DNA from: Mycobacterium gastri | GTDB taxonomy: Bacteria; Actinomycetota; Actinomycetes; Mycobacteriales; Mycobacteriaceae | Reading direction: 5' to 3' | Assembly (NCBI RefSeq): GCF_002102175.1 | Contig: NZ_LQOX01000010.1 | Coordinates: 32,490 to 96,489, forward strand | Length of the DNA stretch: 64,000 nucleotides | Shown here: piece by piece, positions 56,919-64,000 of the stretch | Numbering within the stretch: position 1 is the stretch's first letter | Layout: each line of letters starts with the position of its first letter | The notes under the pieces: generated by a model | Databases searched by the model: none | What the model was told of the DNA's origin: nothing | What the model saw: only the letters and a program-made list of their open reading frames with translations | Made by a program: the position numbers and the translations under genes

Positions 56919-59279
56919 GTGACGACGGGGTCAACCGGGTTTCAAGGCAAGATCGAGCTGGACATCCGTGACTCGGAACCGGATTGGGGTCCCTACGCGG
57001 CGCCGAACGCGCCGGAGAACGCGCCCAACATCTTGTACCTGGTGTGGGACGACACCGGTATCGCGACCTGGGACTGCTTCGGCGGCCTGGTGGAGATGCC
57101 CGCCATGACGCGCATCGCTGAGCGCGGCGTGCGGCTGACGCAATTCCACACCACCGCGCTGTGTTCGCCGACGCGGGCGTCGCTGCTGACCGGGCGCAAC
57201 GCGACCACCGTCGGCATGGCGACCATCGAAGAATTCACCGACGGCTTCCCCAACTGCAACGGACGCATACCGGCCGATACCGCCCTACTTTCGGAGGTGC
57301 TTGCCGAACGCGGCTACAACACCTATTGCGTGGGCAAGTGGCACCTGACACCGCTCGAAGAGGCCAACATGGCCTCGACGAAGCGGCATTGGCCCACGTC
57401 TCGGGGTTTCGAACGCTTCTACGGATTCATGGGTGGCGAGACCGACCAGTGGTATCCCGACCTGGTGTACGACAACCACCCGGTCAGCCCGCCCGGCACC
57501 CCCGAGGACGGCTATCACCTGTCAAAGGACTTGGCCGACAAGGCGATCCAATTCATCCGTGACGCCAAGGTGATCGCGCCGGACAAGCCGTGGTTCAGCT
57601 ACTTCTGCCCGGGCGCCGGACACGCCCCGCACCACGTCTTCAAGGAGTGGGCGGACAAATATGCCGGCAAGTTCGACATGGGCTATGAGAAATACCGCGA
57701 GGTCGTGCTGGAGCGGCAGAAGTCGATGGGAATCGTGCCGCCGGACACCGAATTGTCGCCCATCAACCCATATCTCGACGTGACGGGACCGCAAGGCGAG
57801 CCGTGGCCGCTGCAGGACACCGTGCGACCCTGGGATTCACTCAACGACGAAGAGAAGAAGCTGTTCAGCCGGATGGCCGAGGTGTTCGCCGGTTTCTTGA
57901 GCTACACCGATGCGCAGATCGGCCGCATCCTCGACTACCTCGACGAATCGGGACAGCTGGACAACACCATCATCGTGGTGATTTCCGACAACGGTGCCAG
58001 CGGTGAGGGCGGACCCAACGGGTCGGTCAACGAAGGAAAATTCTTCAACGGCTATATCGACACCGTCGAAGAGAGCATGAAGCTCTTCGACCACCTGGGT
58101 GGCCCGCAAACCTACAACCACTACCCGATCGGGTGGGCGATGGCCTTCAACACGCCCTACAAGCTGTTCAAGCGCTACGCCTCGCACGAGGGCGGGATTG
58201 CCGATACGGCGATCATTTCCTGGCCGGCCGGTATCGCGGCCCACGGTGAAGTCCGGGACAACTACGTCAATGTCGCCGACGTCACCCCGACCGTTTACGA
58301 GCTGCTGGGCATGACGCCGCCGGACACCGTCAAGGGCATCACCCAGAAGCCCCTCGATGGGGTGAGTTTCAAAGCAGCCCTTGACGATTCGGCCACCGAC
58401 ACCGGTAAGCACACCCAGTTCTACGCCATGCTCGGCACCCGCGGGATCTGGCATCGAGGGTGGTTCGCCAACACCATCCACGCCGCCACACCGGCCGGCT
58501 GGTCGCATTTCGACACCGATCGGTGGGAACTGTTCCACATCGAAAAAGACCGCAGCCAATGCCATGACCTCGCCGCCGAGCATCCCGGCAAGCTCGAAGA
58601 ACTCAAGGCGCTGTGGTATTCCGAGGCGGCCAAGTACAACGGCCTGCCCCTGTCGGATCTCAACATCGTGGAGACCATGATGCGGTCGCGGCCCTATCTG
58701 GTCACCGAACGATCCACCTACATCTACTATCCCGACTGCGCAGACGTCGGTATCGGGGCCGCCGCCGAAATCCGCGGCCGTTCGTTTGCCGTCGTGGCCG
58801 AGGTGACGGTGGACACCACCGGGGCCGAAGGTGTGCTCTTCAAACAGGGCGGCGCGCACGGCGGACACGTGTTGTTCATCCAGGACGGACGCCTGCACTA
58901 CGTCTACAACTTCCTTGGTGAGCGCCAGCAGCTGCTCTCGTCGGTCGGCCCGATCCCGCTGGGCCGACACCTGCTCGGCGTGCGTTATGCGCGGACGGGA
59001 ACGGTGCCCAACAGCCACACCCCGCTGGGTGACCTGGCGATGTACTTCGACTACCACGAGGTCGGCACGCTGGCGGATGTGGTGACACACCCGGGCACGT
59101 TCGGGCTGGCAGGTGCCGGCATCACCGTCGGGCGCAACGGCGGTTCGGCGGTGTCCAGCCGCTACAAGGCGCCGTTCGTCTTTACCGGTGGAACCATTGC
59201 CCAGGTGACGATCGACCTATCCGGACGACCGTATGAAGACGTGGAAAAAGAACTCGCCCTTGCCTTTTCGCGCGACTAG
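56919..59279 (+). CDS. atsA: Arylsulfatase AtsA
   Basis: 786-residue type I sulfatase equivalent to Rv0711. The formylglycine site is Cys82 in LCSPTRASLLTGRN (C-x-P-x-R). Metal ligands: LVWDDTG near the N-terminus and VISDNGASGEGGPNGSVNEG later. Lys/His catalytic residues are in YCVGKWHLTP. The last about 170 residues form a beta-sandwich tail (GVLFKQGGAHGGHVLFIQDG). Start GTG 56919 follows family length; the frame from 56820 is longer without support. It requires the formylglycine-generating enzyme encoded two genes downstream. Physiological sulfate ester unknown. Confidence 0.95.
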   Translation: MTTGSTGFQGKIELDIRDSEPDWGPYAAPNAPENAPNILYLVWDDTGIATWDCFGGLVEMPAMTRIAERGVRLTQFHTTALCSPTRASLLTGRNATTVGMATIEEFTDGFPNCNGRIPADTALLSEVLAERGYNTYCVGKWHLTPLEEANMASTKRHWPTSRGFERFYGFMGGETDQWYPDLVYDNHPVSPPGTPEDGYHLSKDLADKAIQFIRDAKVIAPDKPWFSYFCPGAGHAPHHVFKEWADKYAGKFDMGYEKYREVVLERQKSMGIVPPDTELSPINPYLDVTGPQGEPWPLQDTVRPWDSLNDEEKKLFSRMAEVFAGFLSYTDAQIGRILDYLDESGQLDNTIIVVISDNGASGEGGPNGSVNEGKFFNGYIDTVEESMKLFDHLGGPQTYNHYPIGWAMAFNTPYKLFKRYASHEGGIADTAIISWPAGIAAHGEVRDNYVNVADVTPTVYELLGMTPPDTVKGITQKPLDGVSFKAALDDSATDTGKHTQFYAMLGTRGIWHRGWFANTIHAATPAGWSHFDTDRWELFHIEKDRSQCHDLAAEHPGKLEELKALWYSEAAKYNGLPLSDLNIVETMMRSRPYLVTERSTYIYYPDCADVGIGAAAEIRGRSFAVVAEVTVDTTGAEGVLFKQGGAHGGHVLFIQDGRLHYVYNFLGERQQLLSSVGPIPLGRHLLGVRYARTGTVPNSHTPLGDLAMYFDYHEVGTLADVVTHPGTFGLAGAGITVGRNGGSAVSSRYKAPFVFTGGTIAQVTIDLSGRPYEDVEKELALAFSRD

Positions 59280-59937
59280 GCACTCACCGAGACTGCTGTG
59301 CGCAGTCCGCGGCGCGGCGGGTGTGCTATGCCTGTCGGGCATCGTGGTCGGCTGCGGTGAGCGCGGTGGTGGGCCGGGCGCACCCGCACGTCCCGGCCCG
59401 GCGGAGCCGGTGCCCGGCATCGTGACGACGCACCCGGAACAGATCCCGCCCGACACGGTCGCCTGCTCGCCGTCGCTGACCGGCGAGGGCCGAGCGACCC
59501 TGGCCAGCGTCTCCGACCCGGCCGCGCCCAGGATCACCATCAGCGTGCCGGACGGTTGGACGTCGACTCCGGGCAGCGGTGCTACGGCACTGATGTTGAC
59601 CGGCCCCAGCGGCATGTCGGCGACCGTGACCATCGCCCCCACCGACCGGCAGCCGGACCGCGCTTTCCTGGCCTACACCGCCAGCCTGGGCGGGTCGATG
59701 CGACATCTCAACCTCCTGGTCACCGGGGTACCGTTCTGCGGCTTCAGCAGCCAGCTGTTGACCGGCACCCTGCAGGGATCGTCGGGTCCGATCGAATTCG
59801 CCGACCGCGTCACTCACATCTGGACGAACACCAAGAACTACCTGGTGGCCATCCACCTGGAGGGCCCCGCGGCGGTGCCCGGCTTCCGTTCGGCAAAATC
59901 GGCTTTGATGCAGGACTTCGCCGTCTTCATACCCTGA
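59233..59937 (+). CDS. Lipoprotein, possibly LpqN/LpqT-like
   Basis: 234 residues with a long N-region, then hydrophobic LLCAVRGAAGVLCLSGIVVGC (lipidated Cys41), a Gly/Pro/Ala linker, and a compact beta-rich domain (ITISVPDGWTSTPGSGATAL; VTHIWTNTKNYLVAIHLEG). The VPDGW pattern recalls the LpqN/LpqT lipoprotein family; this is an inference. ATG 59233 lies 47 bases inside the end of atsA. No later start keeps the full signal peptide, so the overlap is probably real. It sits between atsA and its maturase, suggesting an envelope role linked to sulfatase export or substrate. Confidence 0.75.
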   Translation: MKTWKKNSPLPFRATRHSPRLLCAVRGAAGVLCLSGIVVGCGERGGGPGAPARPGPAEPVPGIVTTHPEQIPPDTVACSPSLTGEGRATLASVSDPAAPRITISVPDGWTSTPGSGATALMLTGPSGMSATVTIAPTDRQPDRAFLAYTASLGGSMRHLNLLVTGVPFCGFSSQLLTGTLQGSSGPIEFADRVTHIWTNTKNYLVAIHLEGPAAVPGFRSAKSALMQDFAVFIP

Positions 59938-59953
59938 GCCATACCCTGAAGCC

Positions 59954-60844
59954 GTGTTAACCGAACTGGTTGAGCTGCCGGGTGGGTCGTTCCGCATGGG
60001 CTCGACGAGCTTCTATCCCGAAGAAGCGCCGATTCATACCGTCACCGTGCCCGCGTTCGCGATCGAGCGCCACCCGGTCACCAATGCGCAGTTTGCCGAA
60101 TTCGTCGCTGCCACAGGGTATGTGACCGTGGCAGAACAGCCTATGGACCCCACGCTCTATCCGGGGGCTAACCCCGACGACCTGTGTCCGGGGGCGATGG
60201 TGTTCCGTCCGACCGCTGGTCCGGTCGACCTGCGCGACTGGCGGCAGTGGTGGGATTGGGCGCCCGGCGCAAGCTGGCGCCAACCATTCGGGCCGGACAG
60301 CGATATCGCCGACAAACCCGACCACCCCGTCGTGCAGGTGGCCTATCCCGACGCGGCCGCCTACGCGCGGTGGGCGGGACGGCGCCTGCCGAGCGAGGCC
60401 GAGTGGGAGTACGCGGCGCGCGGGGGAACCACGACCACATATGCCTGGGGCGACGAGGCCAAGCCCGGCGGGCAGCTGATGGCCAATACCTGGCAGGGCA
60501 AGTTCCCCTACCGCAACGACGGCGCACTGGGCTGGGTGGGCACCTCGCCGGTGGGCACCTTCCCGCCCAACGGCTTCGGTCTGGCCGACATGATCGGCAA
60601 CGTCTGGGAATGGACCACGACCGAGTTCTCCGCACACCACCGCACCGATCAGCCTCCGAAGGCGTGCTGCGCGCCTGCCGGGCCCGCCGACCCCACCATC
60701 AGCCAGACGCTCAAGGGCGGCTCCCATCTTTGTGCGCCGGAGTATTGCCACCGGTACCGACCGGCCGCCCGCTCACCGCAATCGCAAGACACCGCGACCA
60801 CACACATCGGATTCCGCTGCGTGGCCGAACGCGGATCAGGCTGA
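59954..60844 (+). CDS. Formylglycine-generating enzyme (sulfatase maturase)
   Basis: 296 residues, equivalent to Rv0712. It converts the sulfatase CxPxR Cys to formylglycine using O2 and copper. The N-terminus has LVELPGGSFRMGSTSFYPEE. The domain ends with the active-site segment GGSHLCAPEYCHRYRPAARS, holding both catalytic Cys, then GFRCVAE. WEWTTTEFSAHH is also typical. GTG start 54 bases after atsA's neighbour. Its client is almost certainly AtsA. Confidence 0.94.
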   Translation: MLTELVELPGGSFRMGSTSFYPEEAPIHTVTVPAFAIERHPVTNAQFAEFVAATGYVTVAEQPMDPTLYPGANPDDLCPGAMVFRPTAGPVDLRDWRQWWDWAPGASWRQPFGPDSDIADKPDHPVVQVAYPDAAAYARWAGRRLPSEAEWEYAARGGTTTTYAWGDEAKPGGQLMANTWQGKFPYRNDGALGWVGTSPVGTFPPNGFGLADMIGNVWEWTTTEFSAHHRTDQPPKACCAPAGPADPTISQTLKGGSHLCAPEYCHRYRPAARSPQSQDTATTHIGFRCVAERGSG

Positions 60845-60940
60845 CGAAATTCGCGGGTCTGTCGCCCGGCGCGTCGCCGTCTGATCGGCGGTGCGGCTCA
60901 CTAGCATCTGCCCCGTGTTGACCACGAAGAGCCGCTCGCG

Positions 60941-61843
60941 ATGACCCATCAGGCTCCGGCGGCCCCGGCCCCGGCCACGGGCAAGTCGCGCGGATCACGC
61001 CTCGTGATCGGCATGGCCGCTGTCGTTGGCATCATCGTCGTCTACGCCTTGTCCCTATTCGGTGTGCACTTGCTGGCCACGTCGGCGCCCCCGCTGCCGC
61101 AACCGGACCTGGGCACCACCGACGACACCGTCGTGCAGGTCCGGCTCGAGAAGCTGGAGACGGTCGCCAACCGCCTCACGGTGAATGTACTTGTCATTCC
61201 AGAAGATTCGAAGTTCGACAAACGCCTCGACGTGTTGACCCAAGACCTTGCCGTGCGGTTGTATCCGGAGAACGACCTCGGCGACCTGCAGTACCCGGTC
61301 GGGAAGTCGCCGGCGCAGGTCAGCACCGCGATCGAGGCCGAGGGCGATCCCGCCAACTGGCCGTTCGACTCCTACACCACGGGTGTCATCTCTGCCGACG
61401 TGATTGTCGGGTCCGGCGAGAGCCGGGTGAAAGAACCCGCCCGGGTCGAGGTGATCGGGTCGTTGGACGGCTGGGACGTCAGCGTGCAGCGCGTCGGCGA
61501 GTCCAGTCAGACCACCAGCCGTCCTGACAACGTCATCATCACCTTGCACCGGGCCAAGGGCTCGCTGATCTTCGACCTGGGCATCATTCTGGTCCTGGTC
61601 AGCCTGCCGACCTTGGGGCTATGGGTGTCCATCCCGATGGCATTGGGCAGGAAGAAGTTCTTGCCACCGTTCGTGACGTGGTTCGCCGCCATGCTGTTCG
61701 CCGTGGTCCCATTGCGCAATATCCTGCCCGGCAACCCGCCGCCCGGCTCCTGGATTGACCAAGCGGTCACGCTATGGGTGCTGATCGCATTGATCGTGGC
61801 GATGAGCCTGTTCATCTTCGCCTACCGCCGGCAATCGGACTGA
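60941..61843 (+). CDS. DUF4436 membrane protein, copy 1 (Rv0713-like)
   Basis: 300 residues. One N-terminal transmembrane helix (LVIGMAAVVGIIVVYALSLF), a large exported beta-rich domain (RLEKLETVANRLTVNVLVIP; YPENDLGDLQYPVGKSPAQV), then three C-terminal helices (FDLGIILVLVSLPTLGLWVS; TWFAAMLFAVVPLRNILPG; LWVLIALIVAMSLFIFAY). Function unknown. It is strongly similar to the following gene. Confidence 0.85.
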   Translation: MTHQAPAAPAPATGKSRGSRLVIGMAAVVGIIVVYALSLFGVHLLATSAPPLPQPDLGTTDDTVVQVRLEKLETVANRLTVNVLVIPEDSKFDKRLDVLTQDLAVRLYPENDLGDLQYPVGKSPAQVSTAIEAEGDPANWPFDSYTTGVISADVIVGSGESRVKEPARVEVIGSLDGWDVSVQRVGESSQTTSRPDNVIITLHRAKGSLIFDLGIILVLVSLPTLGLWVSIPMALGRKKFLPPFVTWFAAMLFAVVPLRNILPGNPPPGSWIDQAVTLWVLIALIVAMSLFIFAYRRQSD

Positions 61844-61856
61844 TCTAGAAACGTCC

Positions 61857-61872
61857 CCGGCGGGAACGCCGG
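61857..61872 (+). terminator. Small hairpin between DUF4436 copies
   Basis: CCGGCG-GGAA-CGCCGG, a perfect 6-bp stem with a tetraloop 13 bases after copy 1. Possibly a weak terminator or a transcript stabiliser. Confidence 0.35.
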
Positions 61873-61939
61873 TTGCTACCATCTGACTCCGTGTTCGGGG
61901 GCAGGTACATGTCAGCGGTCTCTCCGCCGGGGACCGCAG

Positions 61940-62905
61940 ATGACCGATAACCACGCGCCGGCGGCGCCGGAGCCGGGTGAACCGGCCGGTTCAGCGGCGT
62001 CTCCGCCGGTCGGGTCAGCGGCATCTCGGCCGCCCCGCCCGCACATGTCGCGGCGCAAACACCTGGTGCTCGACGTGTCGATCATTGTCGGTGTCGCCGT
62101 TGTCTACGTGCTGTCACTGGTCGGCTATCACTGGCTTGCCGGCACGCCGGGACCATTGCCCAAGCCCGATATGGGCACCACCGAGGACACGGTGGTGTTG
62201 GTGCGCTTCGAGCAACTGCACACCGTGGCAAATCGCCTCGACGTGAAAGTTCGGGTGCTGCCTGACGATTCGATGATTGACAGGCGTCTCGACGTACTGA
62301 CCACCGACACATCGGTGCGCCTTTATCCGGCGAACGACCTCGGCGACCTGCAATACCCGGTAGGAAAATCGCCGGCACAGGTCGCCACCACCATCGAAGC
62401 GCACGGCGATCCGGCTAACTGGCCGTTCGACACGTACACCACTGACACTGTCGAAGCCGATGTGCTGATCGGGGCCGGTGACACTCGCCAGTACAAGCCC
62501 GCCCGCGTCGAAGTGACCGGATCGCTGGAGGGCTGGGACATCAGCGCCCAGCGCGTCGGGGACGCCAGCCAGACCTCGGATCGCCCGGACAACGTGATCA
62601 TCACTCTGAAGCGGGCCAAGGGGCCGCTGGTCTTCGACCTGGGAATCTGCCTGGTCCTTGTCACGCTGCCGACACTGGCCCTGTTCGTGGCCATCCAGAT
62701 GGTCACCGGACGGCGAAAATTCTTGCCACCGTTCTCCACGTGGTATGCGGCGATGCTGTTCGCCGTGGTGCCGCTGCGCAATATCCTCCCCGGCTCCCCG
62801 CCGGCGGGGTCGTGGATCGACCAAGCCGTGGTGATCTGGGTGCTGATTGCGTTGGCCACGGCCATGGTGGTGTACGTCGTTGCGTGGTACCGGGAATCCG
62901 AGTAG
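61940..62905 (+). CDS. DUF4436 membrane protein, copy 2
   Basis: 321 residues, the same layout as copy 1. It has a longer Pro/Ala/Gly-rich cytosolic N-terminus, a helix (HLVLDVSIIVGVAVVYVLSL), the shared exported domain (RFEQLHTVANRLDVKVRVLP; YPANDLGDLQYPVGKSPAQV) and three C-terminal helices ending VIWVLIALATAMVVYVVAWY. Both copies keep NWPFDSYTT/NWPFDTYTT and PDNVIITL. A recent tandem duplication is the best explanation. Function unknown. Confidence 0.85.
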   Translation: MTDNHAPAAPEPGEPAGSAASPPVGSAASRPPRPHMSRRKHLVLDVSIIVGVAVVYVLSLVGYHWLAGTPGPLPKPDMGTTEDTVVLVRFEQLHTVANRLDVKVRVLPDDSMIDRRLDVLTTDTSVRLYPANDLGDLQYPVGKSPAQVATTIEAHGDPANWPFDTYTTDTVEADVLIGAGDTRQYKPARVEVTGSLEGWDISAQRVGDASQTSDRPDNVIITLKRAKGPLVFDLGICLVLVTLPTLALFVAIQMVTGRRKFLPPFSTWYAAMLFAVVPLRNILPGSPPAGSWIDQAVVIWVLIALATAMVVYVVAWYRESE

Positions 62906-63253
62906 CGCACGGTGACGTAGGTGCCCGCGGGACAACGGGTTCCGGCCCGCCGTGGAAGTGGCCGTGGCCAGGCCACAGCGAGTGCGCAAGGCGCCCGGTG
63001 CTCGACGGCCAGGCGGGTTCGCAGCCAAGGAATCCGGGCGCAGGTCGGCGCGCATCCAGCGCAAGGTGTTGCGGAACGCCGAGGCTGGGGTGCATGGGTC
63101 GGTGCACCCGTTTGGGCATGAGGGGGTCCCTAGCCACTGGCAAACCAGTGGTCCCATCACCCTGGCAAATGACAAAATCTTCCACGCCCTACAACCAAGC
63201 CGCCCGCAATAGACCCCGAACTCATTGGCCGAACACAGGAGCATCCCCTTTCG
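62906..63253. other. Region with no supportable gene
   Basis: 348 bases after the second DUF4436 gene. Open frames on both strands are Arg/Pro-rich and not family-like. The stretch is probably the decayed downstream end of the toxin/immunity locus. Confidence 0.4.
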
Positions 63254-63331
63254 AGAAGGTCGGTTACGACGCTTCAATTCTTCTATGACAAGAGCGCGGT
63301 ATTCCGGTCGTAGCGCCGAAACATCGCTCAT
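63254..63331 (-). pseudogene. N-terminal remnant of a second immunity-like gene
   Basis: Minus strand ATG 63331 begins MSDVSALRPEYRALVIEELK RRN, matching VSDVFDAISPESRAVIVEEL TRRN of the intact gene at 63447-63704. DNA identity is obvious between 63261-63331 and 63631-63704. After about 26 codons the similarity ends. Confidence 0.65.
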
Positions 63332-63400
63332 GAATTAGTTAGTCCATTCATTGCGGGCAAGTCAAGTGCCCCTTTTGGTCAGGCAGCAGATTAGCGATAT
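63332..63400 (-). pseudogene. Possible remnant of a second toxin tail
   Basis: Immediately upstream (minus strand) of the remnant immunity start, one frame reads LARNEWTN-stop. The intact module reads AKTRNGWRNP-stop at the same place relative to its immunity gene. Upstream similarity is lost through frame changes. Confidence 0.35.
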
Positions 63401-63446
63401 GGCAGGGCAGCAGCGGTCGCCCGGCGTGTGTTGACTCTTGTTGACG

Positions 63447-63704
63447 CTACCCGGACATCGGCCAGGCCTCAAAGTAGGCGCTAATTGCGCGTTCAATCGC
63501 CAATCCATACTCATTCGGAACATGGCCCGGACCGTAGTTGGCGCTCAACGCGTGGATGAGCACACGCTCAACGGCATTGCTCTGGTCGTTGGTCGGCTTC
63601 TGGGTGCCGCGAAGCTCGGCGAGGAGGGCGGGGTTACGACGCGTCAGTTCTTCTACGATAACGGCACGGGATTCCGGTGAAATAGCGTCAAAAACATCGC
63701 TCAC
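63447..63704 (-). CDS. Putative immunity protein of toxin module
   Basis: 85 residues, mostly helical and acidic. It begins VSDVFDAISPESRAVIVEEL, continues ALLAELRGTQKPTNDQSNAV, and has the conserved-looking block HALSANYGPGHVPNEYGLAI then ERAISAYFEAW. GTG 63704 overlaps the toxin stop (GTGA). It is preferred over ATG 63716 because the decayed paralogue starts with the matching MSDV. A small acidic partner fused by overlap to a toxin-like C-terminus is the classic immunity arrangement. Binding to the toxin is inferred. Confidence 0.65.
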   Translation of the reverse strand: MSDVFDAISPESRAVIVEELTRRNPALLAELRGTQKPTNDQSNAVERVLIHALSANYGPGHVPNEYGLAIERAISAYFEAWPMSG

Positions 63705-63943
63705 GGATTTCTCCATCCATTACGGGTTTTCGCCCAGGCGGTCACTACTTGCCCATCTTTGTTCAAGATCACTGTTGCGTCTTTGCCAAAATATTCGTAA
63801 GTCCCGCCATATTGGTCCGGCTCAAACACCGGCGGTTGCGTTGGGTTGGCAACGGCGTCCTGCAGTGCGCGGTCGTTGACGCCATGACCGTCGCGGCCGT
63901 TAACTTGCTCCTCTCCATGACCTCCTGAGTTAGGACATTTGCC
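63701..63943 (-). CDS. Toxin-like C-terminal module without its own start
   Basis: 80 codons from just after an in-frame TAA (63946-63944) to TGA (63703-63701). It reads GKCPNSGGHGEEQVNGRDGH, then GVNDRALQDAVANPTQPPVF, then a compact domain with YGGTYEYFGKDATVILNKDG and QVVTAWAKTRNGWRNP. The H-G-V-N-D-R opening and the KDATVILN..G.VVT.W ending recall small RNase-type (BECR-like) C-terminal domains of polymorphic toxins. No ATG, GTG or TTG lies in frame before the domain. It is therefore either the tail of the upstream gene cut by a stop or a displaced, silent cassette. Confidence 0.5.
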   Translation of the reverse strand, partial: GKCPNSGGHGEEQVNGRDGHGVNDRALQDAVANPTQPPVFEPDQYGGTYEYFGKDATVILNKDGQVVTAWAKTRNGWRNP

Positions 63944-64000
63944 TTAGTACCCCGTTTTCAGTCCGAGCGCGTCGAGGATGTGGCGTTGATCTGCGGGAAT
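63944..64000 (-). CDS. C-terminal end of a gene beyond the window
   Basis: Minus strand reads IPADQRHILDALGLKTGY then TAA at 63946-63944. This frame is the same as the toxin-like module that follows it. Only 18 residues are visible, so the family cannot be named. Confidence 0.5.
   Translation of the reverse strand: MPADQRHILDALGLKTGY

Noticed and set aside
62114..63331. 405-codon minus-strand frame starting MSDVSALRP
   Set aside because: Only the first about 26 codons are real (immunity-like remnant); the rest runs antisense through a DUF4436 gene.

Overview
The window is high-GC DNA from a slow-growing, non-tuberculous Mycobacterium. Gene content and order follow the M. tuberculosis Rv0645c-Rv0713 region almost gene for gene, including a methoxymycolate-type mycolic acid methyltransferase (mmaA1), mkl, rpoB with a TTG start, the complete mycofactocin cluster and the S10 ribosomal operon. 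It is not M. tuberculosis itself. RpoB differs from it at two indels, the mmpS5/mmpL5/Rv0678 block usually found between echA5 and the DUF3060 genes is absent, and extra genes and decayed fragments lie between the conserved blocks. Comparisons with M. tuberculosis are from memory of that genome.

Layout. 1-8.6 kb: mycolate methyltransferase (partial), LipG-like hydrolase and UbiB-like kinase on the minus strand, then a plus-strand run of GH38 alpha-mannosidase, a small conserved protein and a ROK sugar kinase. 8.8-9.9 kb: rplJ-rplL with a leader hairpin and a terminator. 9.9-12.2 kb: a TetR regulator divergent from a carotenoid oxygenase, with a perfect palindrome between them. 12.4-13.4 kb: mkl. 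13.9-21.4 kb: rpoB-rpoC, then a strong terminator and an amidase remnant. 21.9-27.7 kb: endonuclease IV, lipoprotein esterase, fadE8, echA4, a PaaX-like regulator and echA5. 27.7-30.9 kb: two DUF3060 secreted proteins, a TetR regulator and a condensation/WS-DGAT-like acyltransferase. 31.6-36.0 kb: rpsL-rpsG-fusA-tuf. 36.2-39.4 kb: a membrane protein, a mycofactocin-type SDR behind a KstR-like operator, and a ferredoxin reductase. 40-48.2 kb: DUF2332 gene, mftR and mftABCDEFG. 48.2-49.0 kb: decayed DNA. 49.0-54.7 kb: S10 operon from rpsJ to rpsQ, with a terminator. 55-56.7 kb: a short peptide gene and a cytochrome P450. 56.9-62.9 kb: arylsulfatase, lipoprotein, formylglycine-generating enzyme and two tandem DUF4436 membrane proteins. 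62.9-64 kb: a minus-strand toxin/immunity-like locus.

How genes work together. mftA-mftG make the redox cofactor mycofactocin, and the SDR upstream belongs to the enzyme class that depends on it. AtsA needs its active-site Cys converted to formylglycine by the FGE two genes downstream. fadE8-echA4-Rv0674-like-echA5 form a tightly overlapping acyl-CoA catabolism operon. The ribosomal, EF-G, EF-Tu and RNA polymerase genes are the conserved core.

Most unusual. (1) Two tiny genes over 20 kb apart, on opposite strands, encode related short peptides that align without gaps (shared pattern ESLF...E..YS.P....D.I). Each has a strong ribosome binding site and lies upstream of an enzyme gene on the same strand: the acyltransferase at 29547-30908 and the P450 at 55427-56665. 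They look like an uncharacterised family of peptide precursors or signals. (2) At the right edge, a toxin-like C-terminal module lacks its own start codon and overlaps an 85-residue putative immunity gene by four bases. A decayed second copy of the same junction follows, as in arrays of displaced polymorphic-toxin cassettes.
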